From: Alteromonas profundi
GTDB taxonomy: Bacteria > Pseudomonadota > Gammaproteobacteria > Enterobacterales > Alteromonadaceae
Length of the DNA: 64,000 nucleotides
Direction of reading: 5' to 3'
NCBI RefSeq assembly: GCF_010500865.1
Contig: NZ_JAAAWN010000004.1
Coordinates: forward strand, 62,001 to 126,000
The position numbers were made by a program, and so were the translations under genes. Below are positions 18,022 to 26,939 of the stretch, piece by piece. Position 1 is the stretch's first letter. Each line of letters begins with the position of its first letter. A model generated the notes under the pieces. That model was not told where the DNA came from. It searched no databases and saw only the letters and a program-made list of their open reading frames with translations.

Positions 18022-19359
18022 TTAGAGTAAAAATAAAGTACCAAGACCTAAGAAGGCCACAAAACCCACTATATCGGTTACCGTGGTAAGTATTACCGAG
18101 CCTGACAAGGCGGGGTCTATTTTAAGTTTGTCCAAAATTACTGGAACAAATACCCCAGCCAGTGCTGCCGCCACAATATTAAATAGAATGGCTAAACATA
18201 TCACTATCCCAAGCATTACATCGGTAAACCAAAAATAAGCCACAACGCCAATTACCAGCGCCCAAATTACGCCGTTTACACCGCCTACTTTCAATTCTTT
18301 TAACATTAATGCCCGCATATTGGCCGGGGTTACTTGCCCTAACGCTAACCCTCTTACAATTAGCGTTAGCGTTTGACTCCCTGCAATACCGCCCATACTC
18401 GCCACCACCGGCATCAGTACTGCCAGCGCCACTACCTGCTGTAAGGTGGCCTCGAACAAACCAATAAACCATGACGCTAAAAATGCGGTGAGTAAGTTAA
18501 TGCCCAACCATAATGCGCGATTGCGAGCACTTTTTGCTACAGGCGAAAATAAATCTTCATCTTCATCCATACCGGCAGATGCCATCACTTGGCGTTCATA
18601 AAACTCGTTAATAAGCTCGCTAGCAGAGGTTATATCTAACCGTCCTATGAGTTTACCCGCTTCATCAGTTACCGGCAGAGCAGAGAACCCCGAACGCTGT
18701 ACTTGCAATGATGCGCCAGATACATCTTCTGTACCTAACAAGGGGGTAACGGCCTCTTCAGTTAACTCAAACAAAGAGGCATGTTCATGCGCAACGAACA
18801 GGCGGGTAACTTTCACTAACCCTGAAAACTGACCTGACCGATTCACTAAATAGATACTGTCGCAATGCTGGGGCACTTCTCTGCGCAGTAAACGCAAACC
18901 TTCCCTAACTTTGGCATTTGCCGGTAAAACCAATAATTCGTGGTTAATCCAGTGCCCCACTTGCGAATCAGGAAACTGCGTTGCATCTCGAAAGTACTTT
19001 CGCTCTTGGCTATCAAGGGCTTGGTACGCTAAGTCCACCAACTTATTGGGTAACGAGTCGAGTAGTTCGAGTAAATCTTCAGCATCGATATCGGCGAAGA
19101 TAGACGCCCATTCGTTGTGGGGTGTCGCATCGATAAGAATTTCACGAGGATCGCTACGCATCTCTACCAGAACGGCAAGTTTACGTTCTCGAGGCATACC
19201 CTCCCATACCACTAGGCGCCGCTCTACCGGCAAAGATTCTAATAACGATGCAATATAAACCGTATCTTGTTGGCTAAGGGCCATTAATATGGTGGCTGGA
19301 TCATCGCCTGTGCTATCGTTAACAAACTCTTCAATTAAATCTGGCAAGGGTTCTGCCAC
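18022..19359 (-). CDS. mgtE: Magnesium transporter MgtE
   Basis: Homodimeric Mg2+ channel of the inner membrane, 445 residues. Layout: an acidic N domain (about 1-125), a paired CBS domain (about 130-250, ending in the acidic MDEDEDLF) and five membrane helices (from about 280). The helices include VVASMGGIAGSQTLTLIVRG with the conserved GxxGxQ and the pore segment. The N and CBS parts act as the intracellular Mg2+ sensor in known MgtE proteins. The start is a GTG at 19357-19359 with GGAGG 6 nt upstream. The terminal helix ends LGLGTLFLL. It sits between rarD and yigI, all minus strand, so co-transcription is possible. Confidence 0.94.
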   Translation of the reverse strand: MAEPLPDLIEEFVNDSTGDDPATILMALSQQDTVYIASLLESLPVERRLVVWEGMPRERKLAVLVEMRSDPREILIDATPHNEWASIFADIDAEDLLELLDSLPNKLVDLAYQALDSQERKYFRDATQFPDSQVGHWINHELLVLPANAKVREGLRLLRREVPQHCDSIYLVNRSGQFSGLVKVTRLFVAHEHASLFELTEEAVTPLLGTEDVSGASLQVQRSGFSALPVTDEAGKLIGRLDITSASELINEFYERQVMASAGMDEDEDLFSPVAKSARNRALWLGINLLTAFLASWFIGLFEATLQQVVALAVLMPVVASMGGIAGSQTLTLIVRGLALGQVTPANMRALMLKELKVGGVNGVIWALVIGVVAYFWFTDVMLGIVICLAILFNIVAAALAGVFVPVILDKLKIDPALSGSVILTTVTDIVGFVAFLGLGTLFLL

Positions 19360-19386
19360 CGTACACCTCCACTGAATGCTAAGCTA

Positions 19387-19869
19387 CTATCCCAACATAT
19401 AAGTTCCCGTTCCAAATGCAATATGATCGCCTAGCTCGTTGTGTAACTCCATTCGGCACACCGTTAACTTACTGCCTTTGCGAATAACTGCCGCTGTAGC
19501 AACAAAAAGAGTTCCTCTACCTGGCCTAAGGTAGTCTACGCGCATATCTACGGTTCCCATGGTAGCCAGTTTTTGTTGCAAATTAGCGAGCTCATCGCAA
19601 GGCGTAAGCCTTATGGTTTCGATAATGGCGGTTATACCACCGATTGTATCTAGCATAGTGGCAGTTACCCCACCATGAAGTATCTTTTGCAGCGGGTTAC
19701 CCGTTAGCGATTGTTGCCATGGCACGTGTAACTCGATATCGTGTTGCTTACGAAGAAACTGTAAACCTAACAATTGGTTAAACGGCATTGTATCACGGAA
19801 CAAACTGATCACATGCTCAATCAATTGCTCCCTTAACGGATTATTCTCAAGGGTATTTGTACTCATCAT
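19387..19869 (-). CDS. yigI: Acyl-CoA thioesterase YigI
   Basis: Hotdog-fold PaaI-type thioesterase of 160 residues. YigI of E. coli hydrolyses medium- and long-chain acyl-CoA. The motif LHGGVTATMLDTIGG carries the HGG and Asp that orient the thioester, and MRVDYLRPGRGTLFVATA is the second hotdog strand pair. Two adjacent ATG codons (19869 and 19866) are possible starts, and the AAGGACGA ribosome site fits either. The neighbourhood with rarD and recQ supports YigI over other PaaI-type enzymes. It ends 27 bp before the mgtE start and is divergent from recQ. Confidence 0.82.
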   Translation of the reverse strand: MMSTNTLENNPLREQLIEHVISLFRDTMPFNQLLGLQFLRKQHDIELHVPWQQSLTGNPLQKILHGGVTATMLDTIGGITAIIETIRLTPCDELANLQQKLATMGTVDMRVDYLRPGRGTLFVATAAVIRKGSKLTVCRMELHNELGDHIAFGTGTYMLG

Positions 19870-20030
19870 TCGTCCTTTTTGTTTTTATTTCATCTTCAAA
19901 GACGTTACGTGAGAAAACTGAGAAGTCATGTTTTAAATAATTATACCTATTAATATTTAATCTGAATTTTAGTCCAGTTTTTACGTTTCACCCGTGAAGA
20001 ACGACACAAAACAGCGTAAAATCCCCGCCC

Positions 20031-21869
20031 ATGACAACTGTAATAGCTCCAACTACGCAAGACACTGCCTTGCCGGCCGCCATATCACCTGAAACCGTAC
20101 TGAAAAATGTATTTGGTTATGATGCGTTTCGTGATGGTCAAAAAGACGTAATTCACCATGTCTGCAATGGCAATGACGCACTTGTGCTACTTCCCACAGG
20201 TGGAGGTAAGTCGTTGTGCTACCAAATTCCCGCCCTAGTTAGGCAAGGAACAGCTATTGTGGTGTCGCCCCTTATTTCCTTGATGCAAGACCAAGTAGAA
20301 CAAGTGAAAGCGCTGGGGGTAAAAGCAGCATATCTAAATTCAACCTTAGATCCGGCGTTGCAAGCGCAAATAGCCGACCAGCTTATCCAAGGTAAGCTCG
20401 ATCTGTTATATGTTTCTCCTGAGCGCCTGCGCCAATATGGATTTCAACAAACCTTAAAATTAGCAACCGTGGCTTTGTTTGCCATTGATGAAGCCCACTG
20501 CGTTTCCCATTGGGGCCATGATTTTAGGCAAGACTACCGTGCTCTTGGTCAAATTAAAGCAAATTTTCCTGACATTCCCGTGGTAGGGCTAACTGCTACC
20601 GCTGATATTGCTACCCAAAGTGACATCTTAGCTCAACTGCAGCTCAACAATCCTTTAGTGTATAAGGGAAGTTTTGACAGACCCAATATTCGTTACCGTG
20701 TGTTATCTAAGTACAAGGCTTTCGAGCAAGTGGTGAGTTATGTAAAGCAACAAGAAGGCAGCGGCATTATTTACTGCAACAGCCGCGCAAAGGTGGATGA
20801 CCTACATGCTAAATTGTTCCGCCAGGGGTTTCGGTGTGCCGCGTATCACGCAGGCTTAGACGCCGACGAGCGTGAGTTAGTACAGCGCCAATTTCTTACC
20901 GATAAAATTGATATTGTGGTAGCCACAGTGGCGTTTGGCATGGGCATTAATAAGTCGAACGTGCGCTATGTAGTACACCATGATGTACCGCGCAGCGTAG
21001 AAAGTTACTATCAGGAAACTGGCCGGGCTGGTCGAGATGGCCTCGACGCTGAAGCCTTATTGTTATTTGATGAAAAAGACGCAGCAAGAGTTAAACAATG
21101 GATAAGCCAAGGAGAGCAATCTGAGCGCAATGACATAGAGCTTCAAAAGTTTGCCGCGATGGAAGCTTTTTCAGAAGCACAAACCTGCCGTCGTCAGGTG
21201 TTACTAAATTATTTTTCTCAGTTTAGCGATAGCGCCTGTGGCAATTGCGACATCTGCTTAGATCCCCCCACCATGATTGATGGCACCGTATTAAGTCAGA
21301 AGGTACTTTCTTGTGTACTGCGACTGTCCCAACAAGCGGCTACACAATATGTAATTGACGTTTTACGGGGTAAACAACTGCGACGCTTGCAAGAAGCCGG
21401 GCACCATCAATTATCCACCTATGGCATAGGCAAGGATAAGTCAGACAGCTACTGGCACAATATTATCAACCAACTTATTCACAAAGGGCTCATTCGCGTA
21501 GATATTACCGCCAACGCAGCGCTGAGACTAACCGAAGCGGCCCGCCCTGTGCTAAAAGGTGAAGTTGCCATTCAATTGGCAGTGCCACGACTTGAATTTA
21601 AACCGGACAAAAAAGCTAAACAAGCGCCGACCAATTACGATCGTACGCTGTTCATGCGCCTTAAACACTTACGTAAAGTACTCGCAGAAGAAAACGAAGT
21701 GCCTCCCTACGTCGTATTCAGCGATGCGACCTTGGTAGATATGGCCGCTAAGCTGCCCACCAGCCGCGAAACGCTGCTCTCGGTAAGCGGTGTGGGACAA
21801 ACCAAACTAGCTCGCTATGGCGAGGCCTTTATGCAACTTATCGACGACTACATAAACCGAGAAGCTTAA
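20031..21869 (+). CDS. recQ: ATP-dependent DNA helicase RecQ
   Basis: 3'-5' superfamily 2 helicase that unwinds recombination and fork structures. 612 residues, E. coli length about 609. In order: Walker A LLPTGGGKSLCYQ, the aromatic-rich DEAH segment IDEAHCVSHWGHDFRQDY, motif VI QETGRAGRDG, and the zinc site with cysteines in ACGNCDIC plus an upstream Cys in TCRRQ. A winged-helix RQC region follows, then a C-terminal HRDC domain from about residue 535 (RTLFMRLKHLRKVLAEE to VGQTKLARYGEAFMQLI). All domains are present. A 161-bp A+T-rich gap separates it from divergent yigI. Confidence 0.96.
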   Translation: MTTVIAPTTQDTALPAAISPETVLKNVFGYDAFRDGQKDVIHHVCNGNDALVLLPTGGGKSLCYQIPALVRQGTAIVVSPLISLMQDQVEQVKALGVKAAYLNSTLDPALQAQIADQLIQGKLDLLYVSPERLRQYGFQQTLKLATVALFAIDEAHCVSHWGHDFRQDYRALGQIKANFPDIPVVGLTATADIATQSDILAQLQLNNPLVYKGSFDRPNIRYRVLSKYKAFEQVVSYVKQQEGSGIIYCNSRAKVDDLHAKLFRQGFRCAAYHAGLDADERELVQRQFLTDKIDIVVATVAFGMGINKSNVRYVVHHDVPRSVESYYQETGRAGRDGLDAEALLLFDEKDAARVKQWISQGEQSERNDIELQKFAAMEAFSEAQTCRRQVLLNYFSQFSDSACGNCDICLDPPTMIDGTVLSQKVLSCVLRLSQQAATQYVIDVLRGKQLRRLQEAGHHQLSTYGIGKDKSDSYWHNIINQLIHKGLIRVDITANAALRLTEAARPVLKGEVAIQLAVPRLEFKPDKKAKQAPTNYDRTLFMRLKHLRKVLAEENEVPPYVVFSDATLVDMAAKLPTSRETLLSVSGVGQTKLARYGEAFMQLIDDYINREA

Positions 21870-21891
21870 CCTCGCAAGGGCAATATAAGGG

Positions 21892-22560
21892 CTAAGCGTA
21901 AGCGTACTCTCCGCCTTTTTCCAATGCCCGTTGATAAGCAGGGCGTGCGTGAACCCGCTTTACATACCCTTGAATAGCACTAAAATCTCGGGCGCGGCCA
22001 CTGGCCACCAACGACTCTAATGGAAAAATCATCTGGATGTCAGCCCCCGTAGGCGCCTCGCCTGCAAACCAGGTATTGCGTGATAAGTAAGATTCTACAT
22101 AACGTAAACTCTGCGCTAAATTTGGCCCATAATAGGCATTCAATATGCCGTCGATAAGTTTGTTAGTAATGGGTTTAATAAAAAACGGCTTCGAGCCCTT
22201 TTCTCGCGCTTTTTCCAACACCAAGTTGGCCACCAGCGGTGGCATTAGCGAGCCTTCTGCAAAATGCAGCCAGAACCAATATTGCTGACGGTCTTCACCG
22301 GCGGTGGGCATAACAAAATGCTCTTTAGCATGAGTATGAACTAAATACTCCACTATAGCGCCAGATTCAGCAATCGCCCCGTCAGGCGTAGATAACACAG
22401 GAGAACGTCCTAATGGGTGTACCCCACGCAGAGAATCTGGTGCTAAATTAGTCTTACTATCTCGTTGATAATGTTCTATTTCATAATCCACACCTAGCTC
22501 TTCTAGCAGCCATAAAATTCGCTGAGACCGTGAATTATTTAAATGATGTAGTGTTAACAT
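21892..22560 (-). CDS. Glutathione S-transferase family protein
   Basis: 222-residue cytosolic glutathione transferase: an N-terminal thioredoxin-fold domain (residues 1-80) and a C-terminal helical domain (90-215). The first domain reads LTLHHLNNSRSQRILWLLEELG; the Asn-Ser-Arg-Ser turn sits where the catalytic Ser or Tyr is found. The cis-Pro and SNAIL-type motif is RSPVLSTPDGAIAESGAIVEYL. The ATG at 22558-22560 is preceded by AAGGAGAGGT. A longer frame from 22620 has no such site and would add a non-homologous leader. Substrate unknown. Convergent with recQ, 22 bp apart. Confidence 0.9.
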   Translation of the reverse strand: MLTLHHLNNSRSQRILWLLEELGVDYEIEHYQRDSKTNLAPDSLRGVHPLGRSPVLSTPDGAIAESGAIVEYLVHTHAKEHFVMPTAGEDRQQYWFWLHFAEGSLMPPLVANLVLEKAREKGSKPFFIKPITNKLIDGILNAYYGPNLAQSLRYVESYLSRNTWFAGEAPTGADIQMIFPLESLVASGRARDFSAIQGYVKRVHARPAYQRALEKGGEYAYA

Positions 22561-22727
22561 ACCTCTCCTTAGACGCTTTCCTGTTAGAATAATTGTGTTT
22601 AGCTCGATTACTATATACATATATTATAAGTAGGTAGATTACTACCTTTGGCACGCGAAGTAGCCCGTGAAACGGCAACACCCCTATTCTTATCGCATCA
22701 GCCATCTTCTACAACGGTATCACTATT

Positions 22728-23060
22728 ATGCAGCAGTTAACCGCAACGTTACTTTTAACTCATTCTGTCGTTTCTGAAAACGCAATCCAGTTTGTCCTTC
22801 CCCTCCCTTCTACCCCTTTAAAAACACAACAGTGGGTAGACGCTTTTTGTCAGCAGTTTAATTTTACTCAAGCCGAAGCGGACTGGGGCGCTGACCGTTT
22901 TCAGGTCGCATTGGCCACCTCTACCCCCATCACAGATACTGGCGCTGAGCTTCATTGTTTACTGTGTGTAGAATGGTTGTGTGAAGCAATATGGCTTGAA
23001 CCCATTGGTACAAATCAAGACCCCCACCGCCTTTTCGCGTATTTACATGCACAAAAGTGA
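22728..23060 (+). CDS. Small protein of unknown function, DUF3630-like
   Basis: 110 residues, cytoplasmic, no membrane helix or signal. The WGADRFQVAL segment, the hydrophobic CLLCVEWLCEAIWLEP segment and the overall size recall the DUF3630 family of Alteromonadales and Shewanella. I rate that match weak because it is from memory of a pattern, not an alignment. No catalytic motif. No clear ribosome site precedes the ATG, but the frame fills an otherwise empty 500-bp gap and ends 55 bp before the GGDEF-EAL gene, so it is probably real. Confidence 0.6.
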   Translation: MQQLTATLLLTHSVVSENAIQFVLPLPSTPLKTQQWVDAFCQQFNFTQAEADWGADRFQVALATSTPITDTGAELHCLLCVEWLCEAIWLEPIGTNQDPHRLFAYLHAQK

Positions 23061-23115
23061 GTAAGGCGTGAACATTTGTTTCTACAATGACGCAAAGTTC
23101 AGCTAGTATAGCCTT

Positions 23116-26007
23116 ATGCAATTGATTTCATCAGGTCATTCAAAGGCGTCTATGCCATTAATAAAAAAGGGATTTATTCTCTTATCAGCCGCCCTGCTAG
23201 TGTTTCTATGGGTAGTACCCGTTGCTGTGTCTACCGCTGCAACTAACCAACTACGTATCGATGAAAGTTTTGATATCGCCACTATCAACGAGGTAAGCAA
23301 CCAATTTATCACCCCTCTATCCGCCTCGTACTTTGATGTTTTGCAGCCTAACGGCGCCCTAAGTAACGATGATACGCTCACTGAGCAGAACAGCCGCTTT
23401 TGGCTTTCTACCGAGTTGGTAAACACGGGCTTTAGTACTGTGCCATTGGTGCTAAATATCGACCGCTTAAACCTTGATGACTTGCACATTTACTTACTGG
23501 ATGACAACGAGCGAATAATTAAATCCTATCGGTATCAAGCAGGCAAAGGTGATTACTCACTACAAAAACTCCTCCCTAGTATTCGCCTTAGCTTTTCTTT
23601 AGCTGCGCAAGAACGCTCTAGACTGCTGATAGGCATTAGAGATGAAGGTTTACAAGAATTCCCCATTGCCTTGTGGCACAAACAAAAGATAGTGCAATAC
23701 GATCAAAATATGCAGGTATTAATAGGGGTGGTAATAGGCATACTGGGTGTATTAGCTGGCTACTTTTTACTGTCATACTTGTTTCAGCGTACCCCCTCTC
23801 GTTTTTGGTTGGCCATGAATAACGGCGTGCTCATTGCGTTGTTCTTTATAGCTCAGGGAGGTTTAGCATGGTGGCCTTCACTTACCAACGCCAGTGAAGA
23901 CGTGTTTACCCTGCTACTGGGTATTACATTCTTAATATTGGCTAAGGTGACCCACAATCTCTTTTCACGTATCCCACTTATCTTACGCATAGTCACCTTT
24001 GGCTTGCCTGTGGTTATGATGACGTGGGCATTATTGAGTAATGACTACCAGGCTTCACTTATTGTCATGGCGGGTGCTGCACTCATCGGTATTTATCACG
24101 TGCTTTTAGCGCTAATTTATAACGATAAGCGTACACCCGGGTTAAGCCGCATATTCACCATCGCATGGGTCTTCTTCTTTGTACTATACGCAATACTTCT
24201 GGATACCTTGCTTGGAAGCCTTTTGTATACCACCCCTGTGGTAACAATTATTTTAATCATATTGTGTGCCGGTTTACTTTGCTTAGGCTTCAGTGTTGAA
24301 CTGAAAGAGCGTAGCTTTAATATTCAAAAACTGCTTGAGCGGGAAGCAACAATTACCAACTTGAATCGCTTTTATGACCTGTTCAGAAACTCGGCAGAGG
24401 GGTTATATACCTCTACGCTGGACGGCGAACTGAAAACCGTAAACCCCGCTATGTGCGCGTTGTTTGGTTATGAGGATGAATCTCACATGCTTAGCGCCAT
24501 AGCGAATACCCGTGAATTTTATGCAAACAAAGAAGATCGCGATCTAATGGTGGGTGAGTTACTCGCCGATGGCATTATTATGGGGCGTGAATTTCAGGGG
24601 CTTAAAGCGGATGGTAGCGAGTTTTGGTTTTCCATATCCTGCCAAGTACGCAACGCACAAGATGGCAAATTTTTGTATGGCTCTATTATTGATGTCACAG
24701 AGAAAAAGCATTCCGATCTAAGCTTGCAATATATGGTAAGTCACGACGCGCTGACAGGGGTGTTTAATCGTCGGCATTTTGAAAGTATGCTTAAGAACAA
24801 ATTGGCCAATGAGGATATACAAAGTATTACCCTACTCTATCTCGATTTAGATAGGTTTAAAGTGGTAAACGATACCTGTGGTCATAAGGCCGGGGATGCT
24901 TTGATAAAAGAAGTCGCCCTGCTACTTAGCGACGCGCTTCCTGATAACGCCATGATTGCCCGTTTAGGCGGGGACGAATTCGGCGTAGTCATCGACAATG
25001 AAGCCCCTGAAGGCACACACTCTATTGCCGAAACGCTGTTAGATGCGGTGCACGATTACCACTTTATGTGGGATAAACGTATTTTCAATTTAGGTGTGAG
25101 TATAGGGTTAGTAGAATGTGATAACCGCACTACGCCTTCAGAACAGTATTTGAGTATGGCTGATGCGGCTTGCTATTTCGCCAAAGAGCAAGGGCGAAAT
25201 CAGATTCACCAGTACAATAAAGATGATAAGAGCATTCAGCGCTATCAAAAAGAACTCGACTGGGTAACGGAAATAAACCAAGCCCATACCGAGGAGCGCT
25301 TTTTATTATATTACCAACCCCTGCGCCCGCTTAGCTCACCTAATGACGGTTACTACTATGAAGTACTCCTACGCCTAAAAAACCCCGATGGGAATATTAT
25401 TAAACCTACTGCGTTTTTACCTACAGCCGAACGCTTTGAAATGAATGTAAAAATTGATAAGTGGGTACTAACTAACACCTTTAAGTGGTTGCAGGAGAAC
25501 CCTGAACATTTGGCAAACTTAAAGCGTTGCAGTATTAATTTAAATTGCCACTCACTTACCGATCGAGACTTTAAACTCTTTGTGTTAAACGCCTTCGACC
25601 GCTATGAAATTCCTTATCATAAAATATGTTTTGAAGTCATTGAGTCGGTGGCCATTATAAAAATGGAAGATACTGTTGGCTTTATGCAAACCTTTAATGA
25701 ACTAGGCTGCTCCTTCGCCCTCGATGATTTTGGCAGTGGCTTTTCCTCTTACAGTTACCTAAAACACCTGCCAGTAGACATTGTAAAAATAGACGGCGCA
25801 TTCATTAAAGATATGCTCACCGACCCCGTAGATGCGGCTATGGTCGCGTCTATTAAAGATGTAGCAAAAGCGATGGGTATGCAGACTGTGGCCGAATTTG
25901 TCGAATCAGACGCTACCATGGCGCAGTTAGGTAAAATAGGTATCGACTATGCCCAAGGCTTTGGGGTTGCGCATCCTACACCACTTAATGAATTCAAGCC
26001 GTTATAA
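23116..26007 (+). CDS. Membrane GGDEF-EAL protein with 7TMR-DISM and PAS sensors
   Basis: 963-residue inner-membrane c-di-GMP enzyme. An N-terminal signal or anchor comes first, then a periplasmic 7TMR-DISM extracellular domain (about 50-190) and about seven helices (about 203-395). A PAS domain follows (about 415-530, ending YGSIIDVTEKK), then GGDEF (GGDEF at about 618, RLGGDEFGVVI) and EAL (EVLLRL at about 749). In the EAL domain the metal and catalytic residues DDFG and VKIDG are intact, so phosphodiesterase activity is plausible. GGDEF looks intact but lacks an RxxD inhibitory site. An alternative ATG at 23152 would start MPLIKKGF and give a cleaner signal peptide. The periplasmic ligand is unknown. 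Confidence 0.92.
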   Translation: MQLISSGHSKASMPLIKKGFILLSAALLVFLWVVPVAVSTAATNQLRIDESFDIATINEVSNQFITPLSASYFDVLQPNGALSNDDTLTEQNSRFWLSTELVNTGFSTVPLVLNIDRLNLDDLHIYLLDDNERIIKSYRYQAGKGDYSLQKLLPSIRLSFSLAAQERSRLLIGIRDEGLQEFPIALWHKQKIVQYDQNMQVLIGVVIGILGVLAGYFLLSYLFQRTPSRFWLAMNNGVLIALFFIAQGGLAWWPSLTNASEDVFTLLLGITFLILAKVTHNLFSRIPLILRIVTFGLPVVMMTWALLSNDYQASLIVMAGAALIGIYHVLLALIYNDKRTPGLSRIFTIAWVFFFVLYAILLDTLLGSLLYTTPVVTIILIILCAGLLCLGFSVELKERSFNIQKLLEREATITNLNRFYDLFRNSAEGLYTSTLDGELKTVNPAMCALFGYEDESHMLSAIANTREFYANKEDRDLMVGELLADGIIMGREFQGLKADGSEFWFSISCQVRNAQDGKFLYGSIIDVTEKKHSDLSLQYMVSHDALTGVFNRRHFESMLKNKLANEDIQSITLLYLDLDRFKVVNDTCGHKAGDALIKEVALLLSDALPDNAMIARLGGDEFGVVIDNEAPEGTHSIAETLLDAVHDYHFMWDKRIFNLGVSIGLVECDNRTTPSEQYLSMADAACYFAKEQGRNQIHQYNKDDKSIQRYQKELDWVTEINQAHTEERFLLYYQPLRPLSSPNDGYYYEVLLRLKNPDGNIIKPTAFLPTAERFEMNVKIDKWVLTNTFKWLQENPEHLANLKRCSINLNCHSLTDRDFKLFVLNAFDRYEIPYHKICFEVIESVAIIKMEDTVGFMQTFNELGCSFALDDFGSGFSSYSYLKHLPVDIVKIDGAFIKDMLTDPVDAAMVASIKDVAKAMGMQTVAEFVESDATMAQLGKIGIDYAQGFGVAHPTPLNEFKPL

Positions 26008-26115
26008 GAGAATGTACATTATGTGCAAGGTAACGCTACCCATTTAAATTGATATAATGTAACATTCCCCGTCAATTTATTGGGGCAATTATCTAATCTC
26101 AGGTCTTGTAAAAGG

Positions 26116-26151
26116 CCATGTTCAGCCCCATTTCAACGCTTATGAACATGG
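26116..26151 (+). promoter_or_regulatory. Inverted repeat in the ribA leader
   Basis: Perfect 9-bp arms, CCATGTTCA at 26116-26124 and TGAACATGG at 26143-26151, separated by 18 nt and ending 13 nt before the ribA ATG. It could be an operator or an RNA hairpin close to the ribosome site. It does not resemble the conserved core of an FMN riboswitch. Function is unproven. Confidence 0.45.
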
Positions 26152-26164
26152 GTGTAGAAGTAAC

Positions 26165-26779
26165 ATGAGCAGCAAACAGCCTAAATACGAATTTGTCAGT
26201 TCCGCAAAATTACCTACCCGAGTGGGTGACTTTCGGATTCATGGTTTTGTCGAAGCCAGCGGCCAAGAGCACGTTGCGCTATCTTATGGCGAGTGGAAAG
26301 AGAACGATGTTGTCCCTATTCGTATCCATTCTGAATGCCTTACCGGCGATGCGCTGTTTAGCACCCGATGCGATTGCGGCTTTCAGTTAGAAAAAGCCAT
26401 GCAAAATATTGTAGACCATGGCTGTGGTGTACTTTTGTATCTACGCCAAGAAGGCCGTGGTATTGGCCTCCTTAACAAGATACGCGCTTATAACCTGCAA
26501 GATAGTGGTATGGATACTGTAGAAGCGAACGAACATCTTGGCTTTGATGCGGATTTACGTAGCTACGATATTTGTAAAGTTATGCTTGATACGCTTAATG
26601 TGCAACGGGTTGAATTGATGACTAATAACCCTAAAAAGCTGGCTGCGCTTACTGCACTAGGTATTGATGTGGTGGCTCGTAAGCCTATTGATCACGGTAT
26701 AACCAAAGACAATAAAGGCTACATAAAAACCAAAACAGAGAAACTTGGCCACGTTTTCGACCCTCACGCATTTAAGTAA
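26165..26779 (+). CDS. ribA: GTP cyclohydrolase II
   Basis: First committed enzyme of riboflavin synthesis, opening GTP to 2,5-diamino-6-ribosylamino-4(3H)-pyrimidinone phosphate. 204 residues, monofunctional length (E. coli 196). The zinc site is CLTGDALFSTRCDCGFQ with its three cysteines, followed by LYLRQEGRGIGL with the catalytic Arg and Tyr region and TNNPKKLAALTALGI. There is no fused RibB domain. Standing alone here, it is preceded by a 157-bp leader with an inverted repeat. Secure. Confidence 0.97.
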   Translation: MSSKQPKYEFVSSAKLPTRVGDFRIHGFVEASGQEHVALSYGEWKENDVVPIRIHSECLTGDALFSTRCDCGFQLEKAMQNIVDHGCGVLLYLRQEGRGIGLLNKIRAYNLQDSGMDTVEANEHLGFDADLRSYDICKVMLDTLNVQRVELMTNNPKKLAALTALGIDVVARKPIDHGITKDNKGYIKTKTEKLGHVFDPHAFK

Positions 26780-26809
26780 TTATCCCCCTTTTTTGCCAGT
26801 AGTTTCCCT

Positions 26810-26837
26810 CCAAACTGAGTAAGCTTATTCAGTTTGG
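26810..26837. terminator. Near-perfect 28-bp palindrome after ribA
   Basis: Arms CCAAACTGA (26810-26818) and TCAGTTTGG (26829-26837); the centre TAAGCTTA is itself palindromic, leaving one mismatched pair. No T tract follows, so it may be a Rho-assisted terminator hairpin for ribA or a protein-binding site in front of the DUF3300 gene. Confidence 0.4.
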
Positions 26838-26939
26838 TTCAGCTTAGGTTAAGACCCAAAGGGCTATAAATAGTACATACTTTATGTCATTGCCTGTTCT
26901 GTTTAATTAAAAACGATCAGCGTAGTGTAGGGAGAATGT

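Noticed and set aside
26008-26164. FMN riboswitch upstream of ribA
   Set aside because: I looked for the conserved FMN-aptamer junction segments and found none; only a simple inverted repeat is present.
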